Notes under the pieces: model-generated
Told to the model about the DNA's origin: nothing
Databases searched by the model: none
What the model saw: the letters and a program-made list of their open reading frames with translations, nothing else
Made by a program: the position numbers and the translations under genes
Assembly (NCBI GenBank): GCA_963796565.1
Contig: CAWCMA010000003.1
Location: 310,001 to 374,000, forward strand
Direction: 5' to 3'
Length of the DNA stretch: 64,000 nucleotides
From: JAKAVN01 sp963796565
GTDB lineage: Bacteria > Desulfobacterota > Binatia > Binatales > Binataceae
Shown here: positions 26,583 to 36,622 of the stretch, in pieces
How the letters are laid out: each line of letters begins with the position of its first letter
Numbering within the stretch: the first letter of the stretch is position 1

Positions 26583-28193
26583 ATGTCGATCGAAGTAGTG
26601 ATGCCGCAGATGGGCGAGAGCGTGGTCGAGGGAACCGTCACCAAGTGGCTGGTCAAGGAGGGCGACCGCGTCCAGGAGGATCAGCCGCTGTGCGAGATTT
26701 CGACCGACAAGGTCGATACCGAAATTCCGTCGCCGGGGACCGGCGTTATCGCGAAGCTGATCGCGGCCGAAGGCGACACTTTGCCGGTGGGCGCGTCGCT
26801 GGCGGTAATCGAAGCTGCAGGAGCCACCGCGGGCGCGGCTGCCGCCGCCCCGGCGGGAGTGCGGACGCAGCCCAAGGCTGCGTCCGCACTCCCGCCCGCG
26901 CCGGGCAAGGCGGGTGTTGCGGGCGCGCCCGGGACGGCGCGCCCGCAACAGCCGCCGACGCTGCGCGCCGTGCGCAGTGAGCCGAGGCCGCAACCAGCGG
27001 CCGCGGCTAACTCCGCAGCGCAGGTCTCCGCGGGCGGTGCGAGCGCACCGCCCGCCAACGGCAATAGCGGGGCGGCAGCCACGGCGGCGGCCGAGCCGGC
27101 CGCCGCCGTGGCTGCCGCCCCGCGTCCCGCGCAGGCGCCCGGCGATGGCGTTGGCGCCGTCGGCGACGGCGCGCATCGGCGCTACTCGCCGGTCGTGATG
27201 CGCATGGCCGAGGAACACGGCATCGACCTGACCCGTGTGCCGGGTACCGGAATTGGCGGACGCGTCAGCAAGCGTGACGTGCTCGCCTACCTCGATGCGC
27301 TGGCGTCGGGACAAGTGCAGCCGCCGAGTGGTGCGAAAGCACAAGAAGGGGTGCAGGCCGCGTCGGCGATTGCTCAGCCGCCGGCGCAGGCGGCGGCGCG
27401 CCCGGGCGCACCGCCGGCCTCCGCGCGTCCCGCGCCGCAGGTAGGACTACCCGGCGGTGCGGGCTATCGGCCGCCGGTCTATGAGCCGCGCGAGGGCGAC
27501 GTGGTCGAGCAGTTCACTCGGCGGCGCAAGCTTATCGCCGAGCACATGGTCTACTCCAAGACCCACTCGCCGCACGTGGGCACGCTCGCCGAGGTTGACC
27601 TGACGCGGGTGATGCGCTTGCGCAACCAGCACAAGGACGCTTTTGCCGCGCAGGAGGGCTTCGCGCTGACCCTGTTACCGCTTGCGGCCGCCGCGACGGT
27701 GCGGGCGCTAAAAGAATTTCCACGCATGAACGCCTCGGTGGTAGGCGACTCGCTCATCGTGCGGCACCAGGTAAACCTCGGCATCGCGATGGATACCGAA
27801 GAGGGACTGCTGGTGCCGGTGATCAAGGCCGCCGAGGGAATGTCGGTGGTGGGCCTGGCGCGCGAGATGGAGCGGCTGCGGCGCAAGATCGCCGAGAAAA
27901 AGATCGCCGCCGACGATCTCGCGGGCGGAAGCTTCACGCTGACCAATCCGGGACGCGAGGGAAATCTGTTCGGCTTCGCGATCATCAACCAGCCGCAGGT
28001 CGGGATTTTGCGGATGGGCGAGATCAAGAAGCGGCCGGTGGTGGTGGAAGCCGACGGCGAGGACACGCTCGCGATTCGCACCATGATGTATCTGGCGCTC
28101 TCGTATGACCATCGCGTGATCGACGGCGTGCTCGGCAACCGGTTTCTGTACCGCGCCGCTCGCATCCTCGAGGAAGCCGACTTCGAGCTGTAA
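26583..28193 (+). CDS. pdhC: Dihydrolipoamide acyltransferase, E2 component
   Basis: E2 core of the oxoacid dehydrogenase complex, 536 residues. An N-terminal lipoyl domain has its lipoylated Lys43 in EISTDKVDTEIPS; a very Ala/Pro-rich linker of about residues 80-195 follows; then the peripheral subunit-binding domain (RYSPVVMRMAEEHGIDLTRVPGTG is its core); a second Ala/Pro linker; and the catalytic domain with active-site SYDHRVIDG (His510, Asp514). The lipoyl domain resembles the 2-oxoglutarate/branched-chain type, so the substrate is open. The first linker is encoded by DNA containing four perfect inverted repeats with 12-24 bp arms. Confidence 0.93.
   Translation: MSIEVVMPQMGESVVEGTVTKWLVKEGDRVQEDQPLCEISTDKVDTEIPSPGTGVIAKLIAAEGDTLPVGASLAVIEAAGATAGAAAAAPAGVRTQPKAASALPPAPGKAGVAGAPGTARPQQPPTLRAVRSEPRPQPAAAANSAAQVSAGGASAPPANGNSGAAATAAAEPAAAVAAAPRPAQAPGDGVGAVGDGAHRRYSPVVMRMAEEHGIDLTRVPGTGIGGRVSKRDVLAYLDALASGQVQPPSGAKAQEGVQAASAIAQPPAQAAARPGAPPASARPAPQVGLPGGAGYRPPVYEPREGDVVEQFTRRRKLIAEHMVYSKTHSPHVGTLAEVDLTRVMRLRNQHKDAFAAQEGFALTLLPLAAAATVRALKEFPRMNASVVGDSLIVRHQVNLGIAMDTEEGLLVPVIKAAEGMSVVGLAREMERLRRKIAEKKIAADDLAGGSFTLTNPGREGNLFGFAIINQPQVGILRMGEIKKRPVVVEADGEDTLAIRTMMYLALSYDHRVIDGVLGNRFLYRAARILEEADFEL
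26852..26896. repeat. Perfect inverted repeat, 21-bp arms, 3-base loop, inside E2 linker
   Basis: Left arm begins GGCGGGAGTGCGG, loop CAA, right arm ends CCGCACTCCCGCC; all 21 pairs match. It encodes AGVRTQPKAASALPPA in the linker. Confidence 0.9.
26915..26950. repeat. Perfect inverted repeat, 15-bp arms, inside E2 linker
   Basis: Arms TGTTGCGGGCGCGCC / GGCGCGCCCGCAACA with a six-base loop (CGGGAC), 18 bases after the previous palindrome. Confidence 0.9.
27030..27055. repeat. Perfect inverted repeat, 12-bp arms, inside E2 linker
   Basis: Arms GCGGGCGGTGCG / CGCACCGCCCGC around two bases (AG). Confidence 0.9.
27069..27121. repeat. Perfect inverted repeat, 24-bp arms, inside E2 linker
   Basis: Left arm begins GGGGCGGCAGCCACGG, loop GAGCC, right arm ends CCGTGGCTGCCGCCCC; all 24 pairs match. 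It is the largest of four palindromes clustered in 270 bases. Confidence 0.9.
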
Positions 28194-28327
28194 CCCTCTT
28201 CGTCATCCCGCGCGGGTCTGCGAGCCGAGAGACCCCGTGTCCTTATACTACGAGACTCTCGCGAAGCTCCCTGTGAGTTGCCGAAATCCATTCCAAAAGC
28301 CGGGACGCCAGTTGTCACGTCAGCGTC

Positions 28328-28333
28328 TATAAT
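28328..28333 (+). promoter_or_regulatory. Consensus -10 box just upstream of the alcohol dehydrogenase
   Basis: TATAAT, a full match, nine bases before the ATG at 28343. No -35 at the right spacing is evident (TTGTCA at 28312 is too close). The transcript would start at about the ATG, suggesting leaderless translation. Confidence 0.45.
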
Positions 28334-28342
28334 GACGACGTC

Positions 28343-29347
28343 ATGAAGGCGATGGCCGTATACACGCCCGCAGCGATCGAAACCGATCCGCTGCGCGCGA
28401 TCGAGCTTCCCGACCCCGAGCCGGGGCCCCGCGAGATTCTCGTCCGCATCAAGACCTGCGGCGTCTGCCGCACCGACCTCCACGTGGCCGAAGGCGACTT
28501 GCCGCCGCGCCATCCGCGAATCGTACCCGGTCACGAGATCGTCGGCACGGTCGAGCGATGCGGCCCCGGATGCACGCGCTTTACCGCCGTGGGTGCGCGG
28601 GTGGGCGTCGCATGGCTCCGCGAGACCTGCGGCCAATGCGCCTATTGCCGGCGCGGTCGCGAGAACCTCTGCCTCGGCGCGCGGTTCACCGGTTACGATC
28701 ACGATGGCGGCTATGCCGAGTTCGTGGTGGTGCGCGAGCATTTCGCCTACGCGATACCCGACGGACTCGGTGACGAGGCGGCCGCGCCACTTTTATGCGC
28801 GGGGATAATCGGCTTTCGCGCGATCAAGCGCGCCGAAATCCGGCCTGGCGCGACCGTCGGTCTTTACGGCTTCGGCGGCTCGGCCCATATCGCAATCCAG
28901 GTGCTCAAGCACTGGCGATGCCGCGTGTTCGTGATGAGCCGTGGCGGACGCCATCAGGAACTCGCCGAGGCGCTGGGCGCCGATTGGATCGGTCCGGCCG
29001 ACGCGCCGCCGCCGCACAAACTTGACGCTGCGATTCTGTTCGCCCCGGCCGGCGAGTTGGTGCCGCCGGCGCTGGAGGCGCTCGACCGCGGCGGCATCCT
29101 CGCGGTTGCCGGAATTTATCTGAGCCCGGTGCCTGCGCTCGATTACGAGCGCGATCTCTTCTATGAACGCGAGTTGCGCAGCGTGACCGCCAACACGCGC
29201 GCCGACGGCGAGGAGTTTATGAAAATCGCCGGCGAAATTCCCGTGCGCACGCATACGCTCGGGATGCGCCTTGACGAGGCCAATCGCGCGCTCAACCTGC
29301 TCAAGCACGACGAGCTCAAAGGTGCCGCCGTCTTGCACATCGGTTAG
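28343..29347 (+). CDS. Zinc-dependent alcohol dehydrogenase family protein
   Basis: Medium-chain dehydrogenase/reductase of 334 residues. Catalytic zinc ligands are in KTCGVCRTDLH and PGHEIVG; the four-cysteine structural zinc lobe is present (CGQCAYCRRGRENLC). The Rossmann nucleotide loop reads GLYGFGGSAH. It resembles AdhA/AdhP-type enzymes that oxidise primary alcohols or reduce aldehydes with NAD(H). It is separated from the E2 gene by 149 bases with its own TATAAT box and from nuoB by 156 bases, so it is probably monocistronic. Confidence 0.9.
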   Translation: MKAMAVYTPAAIETDPLRAIELPDPEPGPREILVRIKTCGVCRTDLHVAEGDLPPRHPRIVPGHEIVGTVERCGPGCTRFTAVGARVGVAWLRETCGQCAYCRRGRENLCLGARFTGYDHDGGYAEFVVVREHFAYAIPDGLGDEAAAPLLCAGIIGFRAIKRAEIRPGATVGLYGFGGSAHIAIQVLKHWRCRVFVMSRGGRHQELAEALGADWIGPADAPPPHKLDAAILFAPAGELVPPALEALDRGGILAVAGIYLSPVPALDYERDLFYERELRSVTANTRADGEEFMKIAGEIPVRTHTLGMRLDEANRALNLLKHDELKGAAVLHIG

Positions 29348-29433
29348 TCCTTCCGCACGTCGGCTGATTTTTTTTCGCGCACAGCGAGAATTTCGCTGCA
29401 AAGCATCCGACGAGAATCTCGCCCCGAAAAGAT

Positions 29434-29447
29434 TGACCATTTGGTCA
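29434..29447. promoter_or_regulatory. Palindromic operator-like site upstream of nuoB
   Basis: TGACCA-TT-TGGTCA, perfect 6-bp arms, starting one base into a possible -35 (TTGACC, 29433-29438). TGATACGGT (29454-29462) could act as an extended -10. The form resembles TetR-family operators; the regulator is unknown. Confidence 0.35.
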
Positions 29448-29503
29448 GAGCGCTGATACGGTTGCTGGCTGATTCGGGAAAGCGAAGGACAATCGAGGTC
29501 TGG

Positions 29504-30022
29504 ATGGCGACGCAAGGGAGCGAACTAAGCAGGGGTGATGCGGCCGTGCTCGGCGACGCCGCCGTGCTCACGCGGATGGACAAGGCGGTCGCATGGGCGC
29601 GCAAGTTTTCGATTTTTCCTTATCCGTTCGCGACCGCCTGTTGCGCAATGGAATACATGTCGCTCTCGATGACGCCCTACGACATCGATCGCTTCGGTGC
29701 GCTGCTGCCGCGCTTTACTCCGCGCCAGGCCGATTTGCTGATGGTTATCGGCACGGTCACGATGCGTCAGGCGCCGATCCTGCGCCGCGTCTACGACCAG
29801 ATGGCCGAGCCCAAGTGGGTGATGGCGTTTGGCGCATGCGCCTCGACCGGCGGCTTCTACGACAACTACGCGACGCTGCCCGGTATCGACCGGATCGTCC
29901 CGGTCGACGTCTACGTGCCCGGATGCCCGCCGCGCCCGGAGGCCGTGCTCGACGCCCTGATGGCGTTGCAGCGCAAAATCCAGGGCCAGAAGCAAAAGCT
30001 CGGCGCAAACCAGGCCGCCTGA
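29504..30022 (+). CDS. nuoB: NADH-quinone oxidoreductase subunit B (NuoB-like)
   Basis: Complex I subunit of 172 residues carrying the terminal cluster N2. The tandem cysteines (ATACCAMEYM) and the later FGACASTGG and VPGCPPRPE cysteines give the four ligands. The ATG at 29504 has GAGG seven bases upstream; a longer in-frame start at 29441 is not needed. Normally nuoB sits in nuoABCD; here it is directly followed by nuoF and nuoG with no A, C, D or E, so it may be a duplicated or relocated subunit or part of an alternative respiratory complex. Confidence 0.9.
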   Translation: MATQGSELSRGDAAVLGDAAVLTRMDKAVAWARKFSIFPYPFATACCAMEYMSLSMTPYDIDRFGALLPRFTPRQADLLMVIGTVTMRQAPILRRVYDQMAEPKWVMAFGACASTGGFYDNYATLPGIDRIVPVDVYVPGCPPRPEAVLDALMALQRKIQGQKQKLGANQAA

Positions 30023-30075
30023 TTCACATCCTCGACGCCGCGGCTTTCTGACCCGCGCCTCGCGATGGCATCACC

Positions 30076-31432
<1,357 letters not shown>

Positions 31433-31452
<20 letters not shown>

Positions 31453-33040
31453 CGACATCCCCGTCGAAGTTCCCGACGGGCTCAACCTGATCGAGGCGGC
31501 GCGGCTTTGCGGAGTCGAAATCCCGCACTACTGCTACCATCCGGCGCTCTCGGTGGTGGGCAATTGCCGCATGTGCCTGGTCGAGGTCGAGAAGGCGCCC
31601 AAATTGCAAATCGCCTGCAACACCCGCGTCACCGAAGGGATGATCGTGCGCACCCGCAGCGAGCGCACCAGGGCGGCGCAGCGCGCGGTGCTCGAGTTTC
31701 TGCTGGTCAACCATCCGATCGACTGCCCCGTGTGCGACCAGGCCGGCGAGTGCAAGCTCCAGGACTACTACATGGACTACGACCGCCAGCCCTCGCGCTT
31801 CGAGTTGGGGCGCAAGAACCATAAGGGCAAGGCGATCGACATCGGCGGCGGTCTGATGCTCGACCAGGAACGATGCATCCTGTGCGCGCGCTGCACGCGC
31901 TACTTCGACGAGGTCACGCATACTTCCGAACTCGCGATCTTCGAGCGCGGCGACCATAACGTGATCGACACCTACCCCGGGCGCAAGGTCGACAACGCTT
32001 ACGCGCTCAACACGGTCGACATCTGCCCGGTGGGCGCGCTGACCGAGAAGGATTTTCGCTTTCGCATGCGGGTCTGGTATCTGCATCAGACGGCCTCGGT
32101 GTGCGGCGGATGCGAGCGCGGATGCGCGATCGATATCCATCACCATCGCGGCCGCATCTACCGCTTCAAGCCGCGCCATAACCCAGAGGTCAATGGCTAC
32201 TGGATGTGCGACACGGGGCGGCACAGTTTTCCGGCGCTGCAGAGCGAGAGCCGGCTGGTTGCGCCGCTTAAGCAGGCGGGCGATCGGATGGCGCGGCTTC
32301 AATGGGACGCGGCGCTGGACGAGGCGGCGGCGAAAATCGCGGAGTACCAGCGCTTGCACGGCGCCAACGCGATCGGCGCGGTCGTCGGCGCTCATTCGAC
32401 CAACGAGGAAGCCTTCGCGCTCAAGCGCCTGATGGCCGCGATCGGCTCCGGCCGAATCGCCGGGCTTAGCTGGTCTGCGGCCGACGCGCCCGGGGACGAC
32501 AACCTTCTGGTTCGCGCCAATCGCAATCCCAACACGCGCGGCCTCGCCGCGCTCGGGATCGGTGCGGATGGAGTGGGGCGCCTGGGTGAGGCGGCCGCCG
32601 CGGGCGAGATGAAGATGCTAATCGCGATGCGCGCCGATCTGGTGCGAGCGCTTGGCGAGGCCGAGTTCGTCCGGCAATTCGGACCGCTGGATTATCTGCT
32701 GGTGCTCGACACCGACGCCAACGAGACCGGGCAGATGGCGAACCTGCTGCTGCCCATCGCCGCCTACCCGGAACTCGACGGCAGCTTCACCAACTTTAAA
32801 GGCCAGGTGCAGCGCCTGAACCGGGCCTTCGATCCGCCAGGCGAAGCGCGCCCGGCGATTGAGATCGTTGACGCGCTCGCCGCGCGGCTCGGCAGCGCGG
32901 CGCCGCTAAGGACGCCGAAGGTTCCGCTGACGGCCAGCACCGGGTTTGCCGCGATGGCGGCGACCGAGCCGGCCTTCGCGGGGCTGACGCTCGACGGACT
33001 TGGCGAGCACGGCGCGCCGCTCAATGGTGCCGCCGGCTGA
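31433..33040 (+). CDS. nuoG: NADH-quinone oxidoreductase subunit G (NuoG), short form
   Basis: Iron-sulfur subunit of 535 residues. The N-terminal 2Fe-2S ferredoxin domain (CYHPALSVVGNCRMC, later CNTR), the His-Cys cluster (HPIDCPVCDQAGEC), two 4Fe-4S motifs (CILCARC and CPVGALT) and the molybdopterin-like 4Fe-4S motif (CGGCERGC) are all visible. The molybdopterin-oxidoreductase-like C-terminal part is strongly shortened compared with common NuoG (about 680-900 residues). The ATG at 31433 overlaps nuoF by 20 bases, implying coupling. Confidence 0.92.
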
Positions 33041-33052
33041 ACGCCAGGCCGC

Positions 33053-33502
33053 CTAGCTCGCCGGCGGCCTGATCGTGAGCACGGGGCAGGGCGACTCTCG
33101 GATGACGCCGTCGGTCACGCTTCCCGTAAGAAGACGCGCGAGACCGCTTCGGCCATGGGTCGACATCACGATCAGGTCAGGCTTGATTTCCCCGGCAATG
33201 GTCAAAATCGCCTTCGCCGTATCGGAGAGGAACGCGGTCTCGGTAAGCGTCTCGTACTTGAGCCCGGACAGCCGCTGCGCGGCCAGCTCCTTGAGCATCT
33301 TGAGGGCCTGAGTTTCTGAGGGCTTCTCGTCTTTCACGGTCTTGGCGATCTCTGGTTCGCCCATCGCCGGCAGGGCAGGTACCACATGCAGCAGGATGAT
33401 GGTCGCGACGCTCCCGGCCAGCTGCTTTGCCGCCTCCAGGACGCCTGCTTCGTGGTCCTCGAAAGCGACGGGGCATAGAATTTTGTTAAACGGGAAATTC
33501 AT
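33053..33502 (-). CDS. Universal stress protein (UspA family)
   Basis: Single Usp domain of 149 residues. N-terminal KILCPVAFEDHE and C-terminal ATP-binding loop STHGRSGLARLLTGSVTDGVIRESPCPVL (G-x2-G-x9-G-S/T pattern) place it in the ATP-binding class. Convergent with nuoG, 12 bases apart. Confidence 0.92.
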   Translation of the reverse strand: MNFPFNKILCPVAFEDHEAGVLEAAKQLAGSVATIILLHVVPALPAMGEPEIAKTVKDEKPSETQALKMLKELAAQRLSGLKYETLTETAFLSDTAKAILTIAGEIKPDLIVMSTHGRSGLARLLTGSVTDGVIRESPCPVLTIRPPAS

Positions 33503-33635
33503 CGCGTGTCCTCCAGACCGCTGCTCGCAGATCGCGGTTCAACCGCTCCTGTCAATAGGTAAAGGGATTTCGCAAGGACGCGCAAGCCAGCGGCCGGTAT
33601 CCACGGTTCGCGGCCGGGCAGATGCGAGCATACGG

Positions 33636-33664
33636 TTGACGGCGTCGTTGTAGTGCTCTACGAC
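33636..33664 (+). promoter_or_regulatory. Weak promoter candidate upstream of the LLM oxidoreductase
   Basis: TTGACG, 17 bases, TACGAC. The spacer and -10 include an imperfect inverted repeat (TCGTTGTAG / CTACGACGA, one mismatch). The -35 is good, the -10 poor. Confidence 0.3.
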
Positions 33665-33737
33665 GAAACCAACGCGATGGAGTCCTGGCCGCTGGCGGCC
33701 GGCAGCTTCGGAGATTCAAAAAACAGGGAGTCCAATA

Positions 33738-34724
33738 ATGCGAGACGTGAAGTTCGGATTGTTCTCGGTCACCGGCGATTATGCGCAAGCCCTACGAACG
33801 GCGAAGCGCGCCGATACCGAAGGGTTTTACTCGATGTTGCTCAACGATCATTTCTTCTCTCCATTCCGTCCCGCCCGCGAGCCTCAACTGGAGTGTTTCA
33901 CGACCTTAAGCGCCATCGCGGCCGTGACGACCAGGATTCGCGTTGGTTCATTGGTCGCGGCGGTGGCGTTTCGCTCTCCACCGCTGCTGGCCAAGATCGC
34001 CTCGACCCTGGACCACGTGAGCAATGGCCGGCTGGTGCTCGGCCTGGGCTCGGGCTGGGAGCGCTCGGAGTACGACGCCCACAACTATCCTTATCCTTCC
34101 AATTCCGAGCGCCTCGATCAGCTCGCCGACGCGATCAAGCTAATCAAGGCGATGTGGACCCAGGAGGAGCCGACCTATCACGGAACGCATTTCTCGATCG
34201 ACAAGGCCTACAACAATCCACGGCCGCTGCAGAAGCCGTATCCGCCAATCATGCTCGGCGGGTCCGGAAGCAAGCTGCTTAAAATCGCCGCCGCCGAGGC
34301 CAATATCCTGAATTTGATCCCGCCCATCTTCAACGGCAAGGATCTGATCAACGATCCCGCCGCGGCCGTGAGATTCGACAAGCCCGAACTCAAGCGGCGC
34401 GTCGCAAAACTGCACGCTTTGGCGAAGGAGGCCGGTCGCGATCCGAACGACATCGAGTTGAGCGGTCTGCTGCTCGTGAATCTTGCAAAAGACAAGAGCC
34501 GGGCGGATGCCAACGTGCGGGAGATCGCCAAAAAATGGGGTTTCCCGGACGAGGAAGCGACGCGCCGCGCTCCTTCGATCCTCGCGGGAACTCCGGACGA
34601 GGTGAAGCGCGAAATCCGGTCACGGATCGAAGAGACCGGAATAACTTATTTCGTCGTGCTGCCGGACTCGGAAGAGTCTCACGGACTACTGGTGAAGGAA
34701 GTCATGCCCGAGTTTTCTCACTGA
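33738..34724 (+). CDS. LLM class (luciferase-like) oxidoreductase, probably F420-dependent
   Basis: TIM-barrel flavin/F420-dependent enzyme of 328 residues. N-terminal KFGLFSVTGDYAQALRTAKRADTEG, central LAKIASTLDHVSNGRLVLGLGSGW and YPPIMLGGSGSKLLKIAAAEANI are typical of the F420-dependent LLM subgroup. With a full cof operon in the same window, F420H2 is the likely cofactor; the substrate is unknown. The ATG has GGGAG nine bases upstream. A terminator follows at 34766. Confidence 0.9.
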   Translation: MRDVKFGLFSVTGDYAQALRTAKRADTEGFYSMLLNDHFFSPFRPAREPQLECFTTLSAIAAVTTRIRVGSLVAAVAFRSPPLLAKIASTLDHVSNGRLVLGLGSGWERSEYDAHNYPYPSNSERLDQLADAIKLIKAMWTQEEPTYHGTHFSIDKAYNNPRPLQKPYPPIMLGGSGSKLLKIAAAEANILNLIPPIFNGKDLINDPAAAVRFDKPELKRRVAKLHALAKEAGRDPNDIELSGLLLVNLAKDKSRADANVREIAKKWGFPDEEATRRAPSILAGTPDEVKREIRSRIEETGITYFVVLPDSEESHGLLVKEVMPEFSH

Positions 34725-34765
34725 GATAGGCAAAGTTCGGAAGTAGTCAGAGGAAATAGTCAGAC

Positions 34766-34810
34766 AGGACGGCCCGGCCCGCGAGGCGGAGCAGGGCCGT
34801 CCTATTTTAA
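34766..34810 (+). terminator. Rho-independent terminator after the LLM gene
   Basis: Perfect 10-bp stem AGGACGGCCC / GGGCCGTCCT, 18-base loop, followed by ATTTTAAT. Confidence 0.75.
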
Positions 34811-35093
34811 TACGACCAGCAACGCGCACGGCCGGCAGTCGCGCAGATCCGCGAAACCCGAAGCAAAGTCTCGTAGCGATCCGGTTCCCTGCTCATCAAG
34901 AGTGAAAGATTCACCTAACTACGTTCTTTTGCGCAGGGCCTCGCATTTGCAAACTTGCGCGTATCGGTGGGAGCCTGAATTACGATTCACAGTCAGAGTT
35001 CTGGTTTAGGGGAGCCGCCTGAGGGGAGCGCTCTTTCCCTTGAGCGGTGTAACGCACAGCGAAAGCTGTCCGATGCAAGGGAGGGCTCAACCA
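34811..35093. other. Intergenic region upstream of the DUF1329 gene, no gene seen
   Basis: About 280 bases without a supported gene. No convincing promoter hexamers or RNA structure recognised. Confidence 0.5.
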
Positions 35094-36543
35094 ATGTCAG
35101 TGAATCTCAAACCGCAGCGGCGCGTGCTGGGGAGGCGCCGGATCGGGCTCATGGTGGTGCTGGTCGCGAGCGTGGTCGGCGTGTACGCAGCTTCCGCCCG
35201 AGCGCAACAAACCCTGCCGACGCGGTCAGACTACGGTGTATGGTTGCACAAGTATCTGGACGCCAAGCCGACGTTTAAGCCGGGCGATGTCCTGACTCAG
35301 AAGGACCTCGAGCGCATACGGCCGTTCGTGCCGCCGGGTTATATCGAGCAACTGGATTTTCCGGAGATGCGGATGGAGATTGCCGCGCCCGAAGATCACA
35401 CGCCGCGTCAGGACTACATGGATTGCACGGAAAAGTATCAGAGCCAGGTCCGCCTCGGGCCCGACGGCGAGTTGCTGAACTACGTCTGCGGCCAGCCGTT
35501 CTCCGACAGTCTGGAGGCCTCGGATCCGATGTCCGGTTTCAAGGCGGCATGGAACTACGAATGGCGCTGGCAGAATTTCGGCCTGGCCTGCTACACGCTT
35601 CCATGGATCTGGGTGCGCTTTGGAGGCAGCCACTCGCCGTTCGACATCGAAAAGGACGTTAGTTGGGACACCGGGACGGATTTCAAAGGGGCCCTTCCCG
35701 ATACCGCGCAAATCGCCCAAATGTTCGGCGGCGGTGGGACCTTTCAACGTATCCTGCAGTCGACCTATCAGCGAGTTTATTTTTCTCACCTGGCGCCGAT
35801 GGTTCACAATGGCGAGTTGCTGCCCGTGCCCGATGCCAAGGAGTTTGAGTTCAAGGAGTTCACGGGCTTCTTCGATCCCTTCGATATCCGCGGCACCGCG
35901 TTCATCGTTTACCGCTACGCGGATCCGCGCCGGCAGGACGACGCCTGGGCCTATCTGCCGGTTTTGCGCCGTGTGCGCCGGATCTCGGTCGAGGTCAAGT
36001 CCGATTCGCTGCTGGGCACCGACCATACCCTGGAGGACCTTCTACGGTTTCTCGGGCCGCATATTGGAATGGAAATGGAAGTTCCTGGGCTGGAAAGAGA
36101 TGTTGGCGGTGATGAGCTCCAAATATGATTACGCCCACTACTACGGTCCCAACGGCATCGTCCCCAACGACCGTTGGTCAGTGCGGCGCTTCGCGGTGGT
36201 TGAGCGCATCCCGACCATACAGCGTCACCCCTATAGCAGTGCGATCGATTTCTGGGACGCCCAGAACTGGGACACTTCCTACTTGATCGCGTTCGACCAC
36301 AGCCAGAAGCTCTGGAAGATTTTTCAGTTCACCAAGATATGGAGCGAGGACTTCAAGGACCCTGACCTGCAACGCATCAACAAGGGCGTGCGGGCCACCG
36401 ACTTCCAGACGATCGCGGTGATGGACCTGCAAAATCATCGCGCCACGCTCAATCCGATTTATGGATTGGGGTTTCCAGACGTGACCGCCAAGCACGTGGA
36501 AAAGCTGTACGACGTCAGCAGCCTGGAGCAGATTCACCGATGA
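35094..36543 (+). pseudogene. DUF1329 exported protein, disrupted by a +1 frameshift
   Basis: DUF1329 proteins are periplasmic or outer-membrane-associated lipoprotein-sorting-like (LolB/LppX-type beta) proteins often near hydrocarbon or steroid catabolism genes. The N-terminal part starts at ATG 35094 (GGGAGG upstream) with a signal peptide (GLMVVLVASVVGVYAASARA) and reads through RVRRISVEVKSDSLLGTDHTLED. It then leaves frame at GAGGACCTTCTAC near 36037-36041; removing one C restores DFYGFSGRILEWKWKFLGWK, which continues to a natural end at 36543. The repaired protein would have about 482 residues, the usual family length. Either a sequencing indel or a real recent lesion. Confidence 0.85.
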
Positions 36544-36622
36544 CGATTACGTCGGGCGGTGGGACACATCCGACCCGCCACCCGACGCATCAAGGTTAGC
36601 TTCGCCGATTTCGCCGCGCCGG

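Noticed and set aside
25509..27344. 611-codon open frame antisense to pdhB and E2
   Set aside because: Shadow of two strongly recognised genes.
29360..29380. T-run after the alcohol dehydrogenase as a terminator
   Set aside because: Eight T are present but no convincing stem precedes them.
36037..36041. Programmed ribosomal frameshifting in the DUF1329 gene
   Set aside because: No slippery heptamer or downstream stem; a simple one-base insertion explains it better.
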